Assembly: GCF_014698995.1 (NCBI RefSeq)
Contig: NZ_JACWZZ010000002.1
Coordinates: 62,001 to 126,000, forward strand
Direction of reading: 5' to 3'
Length of the DNA: 64,000 bases
Origin: Hymenobacter duratus
GTDB lineage: Bacteria; Bacteroidota; Bacteroidia; Cytophagales; Hymenobacteraceae
Below are positions 8,224-16,430 of this stretch, one piece after another. Positions within the stretch are counted from its first letter, which is position 1. Every line of letters starts with the position of its first letter. A program made the translations under genes and the position numbers. The notes beneath the pieces were generated by a model that was not told the origin of the DNA, did not search any database, and saw only the letters and a list, made by a program, of their open reading frames with translations.

Positions 8224-8963
8224 AACAACTCTTTTTTCGGTTCTTGGCCCTCAAACCAGCGCATGCGGTAGCAGTTGATGGCAGTTTCGCCGAGTTGCTC
8301 CAGAAGGCGGTAGTTAGCCACTGCCCCTACCGCCGCCCCAATAACGGGTACCAGCTGGGCCATTTTGGCGAGGTCGATGTAGTCGCGGTACTCTTGCTGG
8401 AAGGTGCGCCAGTCGAAGTCGTGCGCGTCGGGCGGCAGGGTGTGACGGTAGGTTTCCCAGGTGGTGAGGTGCTGGTAGGTTTCGTTGCGGGTGTGCTGGC
8501 TGCTGAAGGCCAGCTGGAAGATGTGCAGCAGATACACCCGCTCGGAATAGTCGCGCGCATCGTAGCCGTAGAGGGCCGCCACATCGAAAAGCAGCTTGAG
8601 CTTGATGCTGAGCAGCAGCGGAAAATCGGCGAGGCCGAGCAGGAAGCCGCCCGCGCCTGTTACCGCTCCTTCGGCGGCGGCCGTATTGCGGTAGGCCCGG
8701 ATGCGGCGGCGCACGGCCTCTTCCCGCTCCGCCAGCGTGCCTTGCGGCAACGGCTTCTGCGTGACGTACTCGGAGCCGAACAACACGCCGCGCACCATCT
8801 GCTTAATGGCCGCAGTAATGGCCACGTGTACCTTTTCTGGCAGCAACGCATTCAGCCGTGCCTGCACGCGCCGCGCCACCCGGTTCAGCAGCGAAGGTGG
8901 CCGTTGCATCTTCTGCTGCCAGGCATGCAGCTCGTCACGGGCGGGTTGGTCGGGGTTGAGCAT
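8217..8963 (-). CDS. EcsC family protein
   Basis: A 248-residue protein matching the EcsC family of unknown biochemical function: GVLFGSEYVTQKPL, the glycine-rich GAVTGAGGFLLGLADFPLL segment (a membrane-associated loop in the family) and LVPVIGAAVGAVANYRL near the end. ATG 8963 (MLNPDQ) is preferred to an upstream ATG at 8987. The last codons and the TGA stop (LLS-stop) come from the right arm of the family A palindrome, so the C-terminus has probably been altered by repeat insertion. The role is unknown; B. subtilis EcsC neighbours an ABC transporter, but no such partner is here. Confidence 0.85.
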   Translation of the reverse strand: MLNPDQPARDELHAWQQKMQRPPSLLNRVARRVQARLNALLPEKVHVAITAAIKQMVRGVLFGSEYVTQKPLPQGTLAEREEAVRRRIRAYRNTAAAEGAVTGAGGFLLGLADFPLLLSIKLKLLFDVAALYGYDARDYSERVYLLHIFQLAFSSQHTRNETYQHLTTWETYRHTLPPDAHDFDWRTFQQEYRDYIDLAKMAQLVPVIGAAVGAVANYRLLEQLGETAINCYRMRWFEGQEPKKELLS

Positions 8964-9056
8964 GTTTCTACAATTCTTTCTATTCAATTAAATTTATTTT
9001 TTCAGGCAAAGTATTTTCAAGCCCAATATCAATATCTCGTTGCTTCACAACATTAC

Positions 9057-9567
9057 CTACCACACGTCCCAGCGCGAACACCATCTAACTACTTGCTTGT
9101 TTTCATTTAATTCAATCAAATAAGAAGTCGTGAAGTTTCGAGTCTTAACAAGATTTATTCTTACATAATGCTTTGTTGCTATAGCCGATTCTTGAGAGAT
9201 TGACATCGATTTATTGCGATGTAGCCATAGATGTTTTAGACGTAAGTATTCTTTCCCTTCTGCAGCATTGATTGATACTGGCCGCGCATCAAGACACTTT
9301 CCAACACTATCAAGTGCACTACATAAGATCTTTGCAGTACTCCAACCTTCTTCCTTAAAACAAGGAACCTAAGCATTATATGGCCTTGTCATCGACTGCG
9401 CCTGAAAAAGCCCATTTACCCTTAAAACTTACTCTATTAACCTGCTATGATGAGTATATAGAATCAAAAAAATAGTCAAATGCTACCTGTTCATAGCTGG
9501 CAGTTTGAGCTGAAGAATAATCCGGGATGAATAGAAAACCTATTGATACGACAAATCTTATTTTCAT
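9057..9567 (-). pseudogene. Decayed gene for a small secreted protein, AT-rich
   Basis: An ATG at 9567, 9 nt after the stop of the oxidoreductase gene on the same strand, begins a signal-peptide-like frame (MKIRFVVSIGFLFIP...SSA, then QTASYEQVAFDYFFDSI) that hits TAG at 9445. The same frame continues past the stop with QVNRVSFKGKWAFSG. A different frame is then open for 103 codons without a start (9368 down to a TAG at 9057): VPCFKEEGWSTAK early, EGKEYLRLKHLWLH in the middle, and YLIELNENKQVVRWC near the end. This is best read as one gene of about 170 codons broken by a nonsense change and at least one frameshift. Its GC is far below that of its neighbours, suggesting foreign origin. The family is not recognised. 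Confidence 0.6.
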
Positions 9568-9575
9568 CGTATTGT

Positions 9576-10667
9576 CTATTTCAACCCGTAAATCCGCTCG
9601 ATAATCTCCACGACTTTCATTCCTTCCAGCGCATTGGTGGTGGCGAAACCGCGCTTCTGGATAGTGTCTACTACGTTTTCGATGACCTGGACGTGGTTGG
9701 CGGCGCTGCCCTGGTAGGGGCCGTAGTCATTGGCAGGGTTGGTGGGCGGTAGTGTGGGGAGCTGGTAGTCCTGCAGGTGGCAGTACTCTACTTTGTCCAT
9801 GTACTGGCCGCCGAGGCGCAGGCTGCCGCGCTCGGCTACCACCGTGAGGGAGCTTTCGAGGTTTCGGTCCCAGACGGCGGTGCTGTACTGCAGGGTGCCG
9901 CTGCCGCCGCGCACCAAATCGAACGTGACGAGGCCGGAATCCTCGAAGTCGGTGAGGGCGGCGTGGTTGAAGTCGCGGAAGCGGGCCTGGATGTTGTCGA
10001 TGTCGCCGAACACCCAGTAGAGCAGATCCACGAAGTGGCTGAACTGGGTGAAGAGCGTGCCGCCATCCTGCTGCCTAGTGCCTTTCCAGCCGCCGGCGTT
10101 GTAGTAGCGGGCGTCGCGGTTCCAGAAGCAGTTGATCTGCACCAGGTAAATATCACCGAGGCGGCCTTCGTCGTAGACCTGCTTGAGCCAGGCGGCGGGC
10201 GGCGAATAGCGGTTCTGCATCACGCCAAACACGAGGCGGCAGGTTTGCAGGGCCGTGTGCACGAGGTCTTCGGCATCGCGGCGGCGCAAGGCAATAGGTT
10301 TCTCGACCACGGCGTGCAGCCCGGCCCGAAGGCCCTGAATGGCCTGCGGGGCGTGCAGATGGTTGGGTGTGGCCACGGTCAGGACGTCGGCGGCGGGGCC
10401 GTGCTGCAGGTAGTCATCGAGGGAGAGAAAGAACGGGACGCCGGGAAATTCGGCGGCCAGCCCGGCCTGCAGCTCCGGCCGCACATCGATGAGGGCGGTG
10501 AGCGTGGCGCCGGGGTGGCGCGAAACGAGGGCAGCGTGGCGGTGGCCGATGTGGCCCACACCACAGATTACGAAACGAACGTCAGGAAGGGAATCAGCCA
10601 AGGCAGGCGGGGTTCGGGGCACAGGAAAGTTCGGCAAGCTGCGAAAAAACGTGCGCTTCTCCTTCAT
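9576..10667 (-). CDS. Gfo/Idh/MocA family oxidoreductase (WlbA/WbpB-like)
   Basis: A 363-residue NAD(P)-dependent sugar dehydrogenase. The Rossmann start VRFVICGVGHIGHRHAA is followed by the family's EKPIAL motif (catalytic lysine), and the C-terminal domain has WNRDARYYNAGGWKG and DGGTLFTQFSHFVDLLYW, close to UDP-N-acetylglucosaminuronate 3-dehydrogenases (WlbA/WbpB). It would oxidise a nucleotide sugar. The WbpE-like aminotransferase two genes upstream on the same strand would use the 3-keto product. The partner assignment is inference; the family assignment is firm. Confidence 0.85.
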   Translation of the reverse strand: MKEKRTFFRSLPNFPVPRTPPALADSLPDVRFVICGVGHIGHRHAALVSRHPGATLTALIDVRPELQAGLAAEFPGVPFFLSLDDYLQHGPAADVLTVATPNHLHAPQAIQGLRAGLHAVVEKPIALRRRDAEDLVHTALQTCRLVFGVMQNRYSPPAAWLKQVYDEGRLGDIYLVQINCFWNRDARYYNAGGWKGTRQQDGGTLFTQFSHFVDLLYWVFGDIDNIQARFRDFNHAALTDFEDSGLVTFDLVRGGSGTLQYSTAVWDRNLESSLTVVAERGSLRLGGQYMDKVEYCHLQDYQLPTLPPTNPANDYGPYQGSAANHVQVIENVVDTIQKRGFATTNALEGMKVVEIIERIYGLK

Positions 10668-10695
10668 CTACCTCGCTATGCCCCGGAGGTGTTTG

Positions 10696-10850
10696 GTGAC
10701 GGCCCGGAAACCGTTGGTGACGCCCCGGAAACCGTTGGTGAAGGTCTGGAAACCATTGGTGAAGGCTCGGGAACCGTTGGTGAAGGTCTGGAACCGTTGG
10801 TGACGGCCCGGAAGTCGTTGGGCACGGTGTGGAAACCGTTGGGTACGAGG
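10696..10850. repeat. 21-bp tandem repeat (minisatellite), about 7.4 copies
   Basis: Direct repeats of GTGACGGCCCGGAAACCGTTG start at 10696, 10717, 10738, 10759, 10780, 10800 and 10821, with a partial copy at 10842. The copy at 10780 is 20 bp (one base lost); copies differ at a few sites. The array lies between the oxidoreductase and M48 protease genes. Because the unit is a multiple of three, open frames run through it in several directions, but nothing suggests it is translated. Confidence 0.9.
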
Positions 10851-10937
10851 TATCGGCGTAGCGCAACAAAGCCAGCTTCGGGCCTGCGGAAGGGCTGAAA
10901 CTGGCTTTGTTGCGTGGCGGGTGAGCGGCAGGCGGGC

Positions 10938-11744
10938 TTACAGCAGCCGCTTCAGCTCGTTGAAACTGGTGTTGCTGACGGTGCGACTGGCGCAGCCCAG
11001 GGCCTGGGCGCTCTTCTGGATGTTGGTGATGCGCGAGCCGGGGTTGGGGTGCGTGCTTAGGAACTCGGGCGTGCCGCCCCCCCCCTGCTTTTCGGCCTTG
11101 ATGAAGAAGCCGGCAGCCCCGTCGCAGTCGTAGTAGCGGGTGCCGTTGAGGTAGATGGTGGAGTATTTATCGGCGTCCAGCTCGTAGTCGCGGCTGAATT
11201 TGAGCTGCCCGATGCCGGCGGCCAGCTGCACGAGCTGGCTGGAGGAGCGGTTGCCGAGCACGATGCCCAGCAGTAGGCTGGTACCGTATTGTTTCTGCAG
11301 AATCTGGGTGCTGTGGCGGCGGTCGGCGTGCGCAATTTCGTGGCCCAGGATACCGGCCAGCTCACTCTCGTTATCCAGAAACTTAATCAGGCCCGAAAAC
11401 ACGTAGATGTGGCCGCCGGGCGTGGCAAAGGCGTTCTGGATCTGGTCGTCTTTGATAATTTTGACGTCCCACGGGAACTGCGTGCGGTACTTGAGGTTGC
11501 CGTTGTCGAGCACGCGCTTCACCACGCCGTCGAGGAGCTGATACGCGCGGGCGTTTCTGGAGCGCTCCATCAGCTGGCCTTTGGCGCGGTACGTGGAGTC
11601 GGTCTGGCGGGCCACCTGGGCGCCCAGCTCGATATCCTGCTGGATAGAGAACAGGCTGAACTGAGCTGGCTTGTTGATGGCGGCGGTGGTGAGAGCAGCT
11701 ACACCGGCCAGCGGCAGGAGCAGCGTCAGAAAAGAACGGCGCAT
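10938..11744 (-). CDS. M48 family zinc metalloprotease, exported
   Basis: A 268-residue protease with signal peptide (MRRSFLTLLLPLAGVAALTTAA), the zinc site HEIAH (135-139) and the third ligand in SRDYELDAD (E188). It resembles periplasmic M48 enzymes such as BepA/LoiP, which act in outer-membrane quality control. The region before the motif, ATPGGHIYVFSGLIKFL, is typical of the family. The gene contains a run of nine Cs on the plus strand (11077-11085, coding for GGGG near residue 222), a possible slippage site. It lies between two nucleotide-sugar genes but is separated from both by repeats, so co-transcription is doubtful. Confidence 0.88.
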   Translation of the reverse strand: MRRSFLTLLLPLAGVAALTTAAINKPAQFSLFSIQQDIELGAQVARQTDSTYRAKGQLMERSRNARAYQLLDGVVKRVLDNGNLKYRTQFPWDVKIIKDDQIQNAFATPGGHIYVFSGLIKFLDNESELAGILGHEIAHADRRHSTQILQKQYGTSLLLGIVLGNRSSSQLVQLAAGIGQLKFSRDYELDADKYSTIYLNGTRYYDCDGAAGFFIKAEKQGGGGTPEFLSTHPNPGSRITNIQKSAQALGCASRTVSNTSFNELKRLL

Positions 11745-11826
11745 AAGGAGAAAGTAGAGACGTGGAAAAGTGGTGTCTATACGGCGGAAAGAAAAAACAG
11801 TGCCAAGGCAATGTAAGGCAGTACCC

Positions 11827-11899
11827 CGAAGCGGCGCTTCGGCCCCACAACGCGGAATTGAGCGGTATACCCCGGTGGACCGAAGCGCCGCTTCGGGAT
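11827..11899. repeat. CCGAAGCGCCGCTTCGG inverted repeat pair
   Basis: Two near-identical self-complementary blocks (about 11827-11842 and 11880-11897, core CGAAGCGSCGCTTCG) lie in opposite orientation between two minus-strand genes. Each can form its own hairpin and together a longer one. It may serve as the terminator of the aminotransferase gene or be a REP-like element. Confidence 0.7.
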
Positions 11900-11904
11900 A
11901 CTAG

Positions 11905-13062
11905 CTACACCCCGGCCCGCACCACCGCCGCTACATATGCCACCTGCTCCTGGGTGAGCGTGGGGTGGATGGGTATCGACAGCACGGTGTGGCACAGCCG
12001 CTCGGCCACCGGAAACTGCCCGGCGCGGTAGCCCAGGTAGTGGTAGGCCGGCTGCAGGTGAGTGGGCAGCGGGTAATATACCTGGCTGGGTATGCCGTGC
12101 GCGGCCAGGTGCTGCTGCAGCGCGTCGCGGCGGCCGGGCTCGTCGTCGGTTATTGTGAGGGTATATTGGTGAAATACGTGGGTGCTGCGCGGGTCGCGGG
12201 CTGGTATCGAAAGGCCTGGCAGGCCGGCCAGCGCGGCGTCGTAGTGTGCGGCTACCTGCTGGCGGGCGGCAGTCCACTGGTGCAGATAGCGCAGCTTTAC
12301 GCGCAGCAGCGCGGCCTGCAGGGTATCGAGGCGGGAGTTGAGGCCGATATGTTCGTGGTGGTATTTGCGGGTCTGGCCGTGGTTGGCAAGCTGGCGCAGG
12401 TAAGCGGCGCGGGCCTCGTCGCGCGTAAACAAGGCACCACCGTCGCCGAAGCCGCCGAGGTTTTTGCTGGGAAAGAATGACGTGGTGCCCACCTCTCCTA
12501 CTGTGCCCGCCACCCAGGTTTCGCCGCGGCTAGTCGTGAACGTAGCCCCGATAGCCTGCGCGTTGTCCTCAATCAGGGCCACGCCGTGCTGGTCGGCGAG
12601 GGTGCGCAACGCTTCCAGATCGGCGCACTGCCCGAACAGATGCACGGCCACGATGGCGCCGGTACGGCTCGTAATGGCCGCCTGCACCGCCTGCGGGTCG
12701 AGGTTGAAGGTATCGGGCTGCACATCGGCAGGCACGGGCACGAGGCCCAGCACGGCGGCGGCTTCCAGCGTAGCTACGTAGGTGAAGGCCGGCACAATCA
12801 CCTCGGAGCCGGGCGGCAGGCGAAGTGCCATCAGGGCCAGCTGCAGGGCATCGGTGCCGTTGGCGCAGGGCACCACGTGCGGACCGCCGAGGTAGTGGCT
12901 CAGTTCCTGCGCAAACTGCTGCACAGTCGGCCCCTGAATAAAGGCTCCTTCATCAAGCGCCTGGCGTAGGGCCTCATCCAGCTCGGCCCGGATAGGCGCA
13001 TGCTGGGCAGGCAGGTCGAGCAGCAGAATGGGAGCAGACGGGGGCAGCGGAAAATCGGGCAC
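11905..13062 (-). CDS. DegT/DnrJ/EryC1/StrS aminotransferase (WbpE/WlbC-like)
   Basis: A 385-residue PLP-dependent sugar aminotransferase. Seen: CANGTDALQLALMAL, the PLP-facing aspartate in LIEDNAQ (D166), the Schiff-base lysine in SFFPSKNLGGFGDGG (K200), and GLNSRLDTLQAALLRVKL. The whole sequence is very like WbpE/WlbC, which convert UDP-3-keto-GlcNAcA to the 3-amino sugar using glutamate. The start is GTG at 13062. With the Gfo/Idh/MocA enzyme at 9576-10667 it could make a 2,3-diamino uronic acid for surface glycans. Confidence 0.9.
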   Translation of the reverse strand: MPDFPLPPSAPILLLDLPAQHAPIRAELDEALRQALDEGAFIQGPTVQQFAQELSHYLGGPHVVPCANGTDALQLALMALRLPPGSEVIVPAFTYVATLEAAAVLGLVPVPADVQPDTFNLDPQAVQAAITSRTGAIVAVHLFGQCADLEALRTLADQHGVALIEDNAQAIGATFTTSRGETWVAGTVGEVGTTSFFPSKNLGGFGDGGALFTRDEARAAYLRQLANHGQTRKYHHEHIGLNSRLDTLQAALLRVKLRYLHQWTAARQQVAAHYDAALAGLPGLSIPARDPRSTHVFHQYTLTITDDEPGRRDALQQHLAAHGIPSQVYYPLPTHLQPAYHYLGYRAGQFPVAERLCHTVLSIPIHPTLTQEQVAYVAAVVRAGV

Positions 13063-13085
13063 GGGCAGCGTTACTTACAGGGGCC

Positions 13086-13093
13086 CAAAGATA
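13086..13093 (-). promoter_or_regulatory. -7 box of the aminotransferase gene
   Basis: TATCTTTG on the minus strand matches TAnnTTTG. Predicted start near 13081, about 20 nt before the GTG. No convincing -33 TTTG at the usual distance. Confidence 0.5.
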
Positions 13094-13222
13094 GACGTGT
13101 GCCGTCAGCAACCATATATACTGCCCATCTGGGCGTAACCTCCGGCCTAAGGGTTGCGTTAAGCGTGCCAGAGCCAGCTACATCGTAGCTGCGCTATATG
13201 TCTCCCTTAATCTCTCCCTACC

Positions 13223-14125
13223 ATGTTCAGGAAAAATCTCACTCTCCACGCGCTGTCGGCCATGTTGCTGATGGGGGGCGCTGCTTTCACCCAGACCAGC
13301 TGCACCGAAGGTCAGAAAAAAGAGGTGTCAGCGGAAAGCGACCAGGCGTACAATGACTTCTCCACCTTCGTATCGGATACGGAGGCCAAAGCCGATGCCG
13401 TAGCCAACGAAGCCGAGGCCGACTACGACCGGGAAACCGCCCAGCTGAAGTCAGACTTCGACGCCAAAGTAGCGGCCGTGGATAAGTACGCCGACCAGTA
13501 CGATGATGCCCGCCGCCAGGAGATTGAGGCACTGCGCACACGCTACACCACTGCGTACGACAAGCGCGAAATGTCCTGGAAAAACCGTGCTACGGCCGGT
13601 ACTGCCAGCACCGGCACCATGAAACCAGGCAAATACTATACGGCCATGAATCCGGCCGCTCAGGTTACGGCAGCCAACGCCCGCACTACGTATGAAAACT
13701 TCGTCAGCAACATCAAAAAGAATGAAGACAAGTACGACATCGACGATTGGCGCTATATCAACTCCGAGTGGCGCGCCCTCGATGAAGCCTACGACAAAGT
13801 AAAAGGCGACATTCCGGCAAAAGATCTGGCCGAAATTCAGAAGGAAAAACTGAAGTATGCTGCTTTCAAATCGTTCGACAAAGCTGAGGCCCGCACTGCA
13901 CAAGGTGCTGCGGCCGTAAGTGGTGAGGCAAATGAAGTGAAAGCCGAAACGGCCGATGAGCGTAGCAAAGTAGGCCAGGCCGCCAGCAACACCGCTTCCG
14001 ATGTGAAGGAAGCCGGCAAGGATGTTGGTCAGGGCGCTGCCAACGTTGGCAAGAAAGTAGGCGGTGCCGTGAAGGGCGCTTATAAAGAAGTGAAGTCGGA
14101 AGTGAAAAACACCGACAACGACTAA
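13223..14125 (+). CDS. Lipoprotein with coiled-coil and LEA-like C-terminus
   Basis: A 300-residue protein that starts with a signal sequence ending in a lipobox-like TQTSC (Cys at about 27), so probably a lipoprotein. Residues 35-120 are charged and helical (SDQAYNDFSTFVSDTEAKAD...), and 150-220 form a second helical block. The end is a series of 11-mer-like amphipathic repeats (ADERSKVGQAASNTASDVKE, GKDVGQGAANVGKKVGGAVK), as in LEA/YtxH-type stress proteins. Function is unknown; desiccation or envelope stress is only a suggestion. A terminator follows, so it is a single-gene unit. Confidence 0.7.
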   Translation: MFRKNLTLHALSAMLLMGGAAFTQTSCTEGQKKEVSAESDQAYNDFSTFVSDTEAKADAVANEAEADYDRETAQLKSDFDAKVAAVDKYADQYDDARRQEIEALRTRYTTAYDKREMSWKNRATAGTASTGTMKPGKYYTAMNPAAQVTAANARTTYENFVSNIKKNEDKYDIDDWRYINSEWRALDEAYDKVKGDIPAKDLAEIQKEKLKYAAFKSFDKAEARTAQGAAAVSGEANEVKAETADERSKVGQAASNTASDVKEAGKDVGQGAANVGKKVGGAVKGAYKEVKSEVKNTDND

Positions 14126-14148
14126 GCACTACAGCACCCACCCGGGAG

Positions 14149-14190
14149 AAGAGCCGGTTTCCGCAAGGAAACCGGCTCTTTCGTTTTTTC
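14149..14190 (+). terminator. Rho-independent terminator of the LEA-like lipoprotein gene
   Basis: Perfect 14-bp stem (14149-14162 / 14167-14180, AAGAGCCGGTTTCC) with a GCAA loop, then T-rich sequence. Confidence 0.92.
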
Positions 14191-14231
14191 AGCTTTTGCC
14201 GAAGCAAGCCGCCAGGAAACCACGGTGCTAG

Positions 14232-15128
14232 CTATTTCAGCTCCGTAAGCAGCCAGTAGAGCTTCAGGGCATCCAGCTGGCGCAGGCTGGGCTGCGCCGA
14301 AAGCAGGTTGCGGCGCACCTGCTGCTGCCGCAATTGGAAAGCCCCGCGCACGGCATCTCCCAGGCCCCAGCGGTGCAGCTGCAGGGCCGCTTTCAGCAGC
14401 TTGGTATCGGCGCCCAGGCCTTCTGCCCGGTACAGGCAGGCCAAGTTGCGCACCGCGTCGTGGGTTTTTTGCAGAAACTGAGCAGCCGGCTCCAGCCCGT
14501 CGTGCAGCACCGGGTTGTCCAGATGCAGCACGCCGATACCTGCCTGCCGCAATAGCCAGCCAAACTTGGTGTCTTCGTGTCCGTAGCGGGTCAGGCTCTC
14601 ATCCAGGCCAAAGCGGCGAAAGACCTCCGTGCGCACCAGCATGTTGTTGAGAGTGAGCTGGCCATGCGGAGCACGCTGGCGAAGCGCGGCGGGACGGGCC
14701 TCGCGGCGGCGGCCGTAGAGCCAGCGCAGCTGAAGCTCCGGCGCAACTGGCGCGGCCGGCTCGTAGGCGGTGCCTCCTACCAGCACCGGCGCTACGTGAC
14801 AGGCGGCGGCATAGCGGCCAAGAAACTGGTCGTCAGGTAGCAGGCTGTCATTGTCCAGCAGCAGCAGCCATTCGTGTTGCGCCGCGCTGGCCAGCTGGTT
14901 GCGGATAGCGGCGCGGCCCACATTGTGCGGCAACTCCTCGTAGCTCACCCCGGGCAGCGTGGCCAGCACGCGGTTTGGGAGGCGCAGGGCTTCTTTGGAG
15001 CCGTCATCAAGGCAACGAATTTCCAGGGGGCCCGGCCAGGCGACGGCCTGCGCCAGCAGCGCGTGCACCAGCGGCGTCACGTCGCGGTTGTACACCGGAA
15101 TCAGTACCGACAGCCCAGGGGAATTCAC
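14232..15128 (-). CDS. Glycosyltransferase family 2
   Basis: A 298-residue GT-A enzyme: LSVLIPVYNRD at the N-terminus, CLDDGSKEA (nucleotide-binding aspartates), HNVGRAAIRNQLA, the metal-binding D-x-D in LLLLDNDSLLPDD (D92, D94), and later YGHEDTKFGWLL, the acceptor-side E-D-x-x motif. It would add one sugar to a lipid-linked or surface glycan. No membrane segment. It faces the LEA-like gene convergently with a terminator between. Confidence 0.9.
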   Translation of the reverse strand: MNSPGLSVLIPVYNRDVTPLVHALLAQAVAWPGPLEIRCLDDGSKEALRLPNRVLATLPGVSYEELPHNVGRAAIRNQLASAAQHEWLLLLDNDSLLPDDQFLGRYAAACHVAPVLVGGTAYEPAAPVAPELQLRWLYGRRREARPAALRQRAPHGQLTLNNMLVRTEVFRRFGLDESLTRYGHEDTKFGWLLRQAGIGVLHLDNPVLHDGLEPAAQFLQKTHDAVRNLACLYRAEGLGADTKLLKAALQLHRWGLGDAVRGAFQLRQQQVRRNLLSAQPSLRQLDALKLYWLLTELK

Positions 15129-15251
15129 GTACAGCTTACTATCTAATGGTGCAATGGAATTGCTCTGCTCGATCCACGGTAAGCAAAAACCATTCTACTA
15201 TCTGGCGAGAAAGGAGCAGCACAGCCGTTTCAGACCTGCTGCGGCTATATC

Positions 15252-15965
15252 TTAACTGATAGCCGTCATAGAAAACGGGGTGGTTTCGGAATCAATCAGT
15301 TGGCCTTGCTCGCACTTGAGTACGCGCTTGGGATATTGCTGGATGATCTGGTAGTTGTGTGTGGCCATGAGCACGGCCGTGCCCGAGTTGTTGATTTCCA
15401 CAAACAGACGCATGATGCTGTCGGCCACGTCCGGGTCGAGGTTGCCGGTGGGCTCATCGGCGAGCAGCAGCAGCGGCTCGTTGAGCAAGGCCCGCGCAAT
15501 CACCACGCGCTGCTGCTCGCCGCCGGAAAGCTGGTGCGGCATCTTGGCGGCCGAGTTGGCCAGCCCCACCCGCATCAAAACTTCCGAAATGCGCTGCTGC
15601 TTGCGCGCCTTGCCGCTCCAGCCCGTGGCGTTCAGCACAAATAGCAGGTTTTCGGCCACGCTACGGTCGAAAAGCAGCTGAAAATCCTGGAAGATGATGC
15701 CCAGCTTGCGGCGCATAAACGGCACTTTGCTGCTGCCCATCAGCTTAGGCAGTGGAAACCCAACCACGGTGCCCGTGCCGCCGCCCAGCGCCAGGTCGGC
15801 GTAGAGCGTTTTGAGCAGGGAGCTTTTGCCGGAGCCCGTGCGGCCCACGAGGTAGGCAAACTCGCCTTTATCGAGCGTGAACGTGACCTTTTGCAGCACG
15901 GTATTCACGTCCTGCATAATGTAGGCGTCGTGCAGCTCGATAACCGGGTTGGAGGCAGTGGGCAT
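15252..15965 (-). CDS. ftsE: Cell division ATP-binding protein FtsE
   Basis: A 237-residue ABC ATPase with Walker [21 protein letters not shown]-loop [15 protein letters not shown], signature [16 protein letters not shown], Walker [15 protein letters not shown] and the switch histidine in MATHNYQII. The FQDFQLL segment and overall length are those of FtsE, which with FtsX controls peptidoglycan hydrolases at the septum. ftsX is not adjacent, which is common in Bacteroidetes. ATG 15965 is used since homologues begin shortly before the VIELHDAYI strand. A near-match -7 box (TATCTTCG on the minus strand, just upstream) would give a very short leader. Confidence 0.88.
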   Translation of the reverse strand: MPTASNPVIELHDAYIMQDVNTVLQKVTFTLDKGEFAYLVGRTGSGKSSLLKTLYADLALGGGTGTVVGFPLPKLMGSSKVPFMRRKLGIIFQDFQLLFDRSVAENLLFVLNATGWSGKARKQQRISEVLMRVGLANSAAKMPHQLSGGEQQRVVIARALLNEPLLLLADEPTGNLDPDVADSIMRLFVEINNSGTAVLMATHNYQIIQQYPKRVLKCEQGQLIDSETTPFSMTAIS

Positions 15966-16092
15966 AAGGGCGAAGATACAGGACCGGGGGTTTCCCGAAA
16001 AACAGGATTCCGGGCAACGCAAAATGGCCCGGCCGCTTACTACGGCCCGAGCAGCTCTTTTGCTTCACCCGGAATGCGTTGAAGGCGCTAGC

Positions 16093-16296
16093 TCAGATTT
16101 CCAGCTTCTGCAGCTTTCCGAATTCCAACCCTTCGATGACAGCAGCCAGCGGTACTTCCTTGTTTTCGAGGCCGTAGCGGTGCAGGTCTTTCAGGGGCCG
16201 GTCGGCGCGGAAATACGCAATCAGCACGAAGTTTTCGTCGCGCAGCTGAATGTAGTCCGGAATTTTGGCTTTGCCTTTTACTTTGATGATGTACAT
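16093..16296 (-). CDS. Small conserved protein of unknown function (67 residues)
   Basis: A compact 67-residue basic protein: MYIIKVKGKAKIPDYIQLRD, then FVLIAYFRADRPLKDLHRYG and a C-terminal EFGKLQKLEI. No signal peptide or membrane segment. ATG 16296 is chosen because the upstream part of the open frame is made of intergenic repeat words. It is downstream of the aldolase gene on the same strand, with repeats between. I do not know its function. Confidence 0.65.
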   Translation of the reverse strand: MYIIKVKGKAKIPDYIQLRDENFVLIAYFRADRPLKDLHRYGLENKEVPLAAVIEGLEFGKLQKLEI

Positions 16297-16302
16297 AGCG
16301 GA

Positions 16303-16425
16303 CTGAGTTGATTGATGATTGTTGACGGGTTGATTGCTGACGGTTTTGGCCTGCGGCGAAAACGATATGGAACAAGTCCAACCGAGAACCAGCACCTCAA
16401 CAATCAACTCATCAACAATCCCCGC
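16303..16425. repeat. Low-complexity inverted repeat (GATTGTTGA / TCAACAATC words)
   Basis: The left part (16307-16340) reiterates TTGATTGATGATTGTTGA and TTGATTG; the right part (16397-16420) carries the complement CAACAATCAACTCATCAACA. Together they can fold into an imperfect hairpin between two minus-strand genes. Confidence 0.6.
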
Positions 16426-16430
16426 ATCAG

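Noticed and set aside
8244..9110. 288-codon plus-strand frame
   Set aside because: It is antisense to the ecsC-like gene, which has the family's motifs.
10696..10850. Possible CRISPR array
   Set aside because: The 21-bp units are head-to-tail with no spacers and no cas genes are near.
9777..10898. Long open frame on the plus strand opposite the Gfo/Idh/MocA gene
   Set aside because: It is antisense to a gene with clear motifs and its tail is just the 21-bp repeat read in frame; a high-GC artefact.
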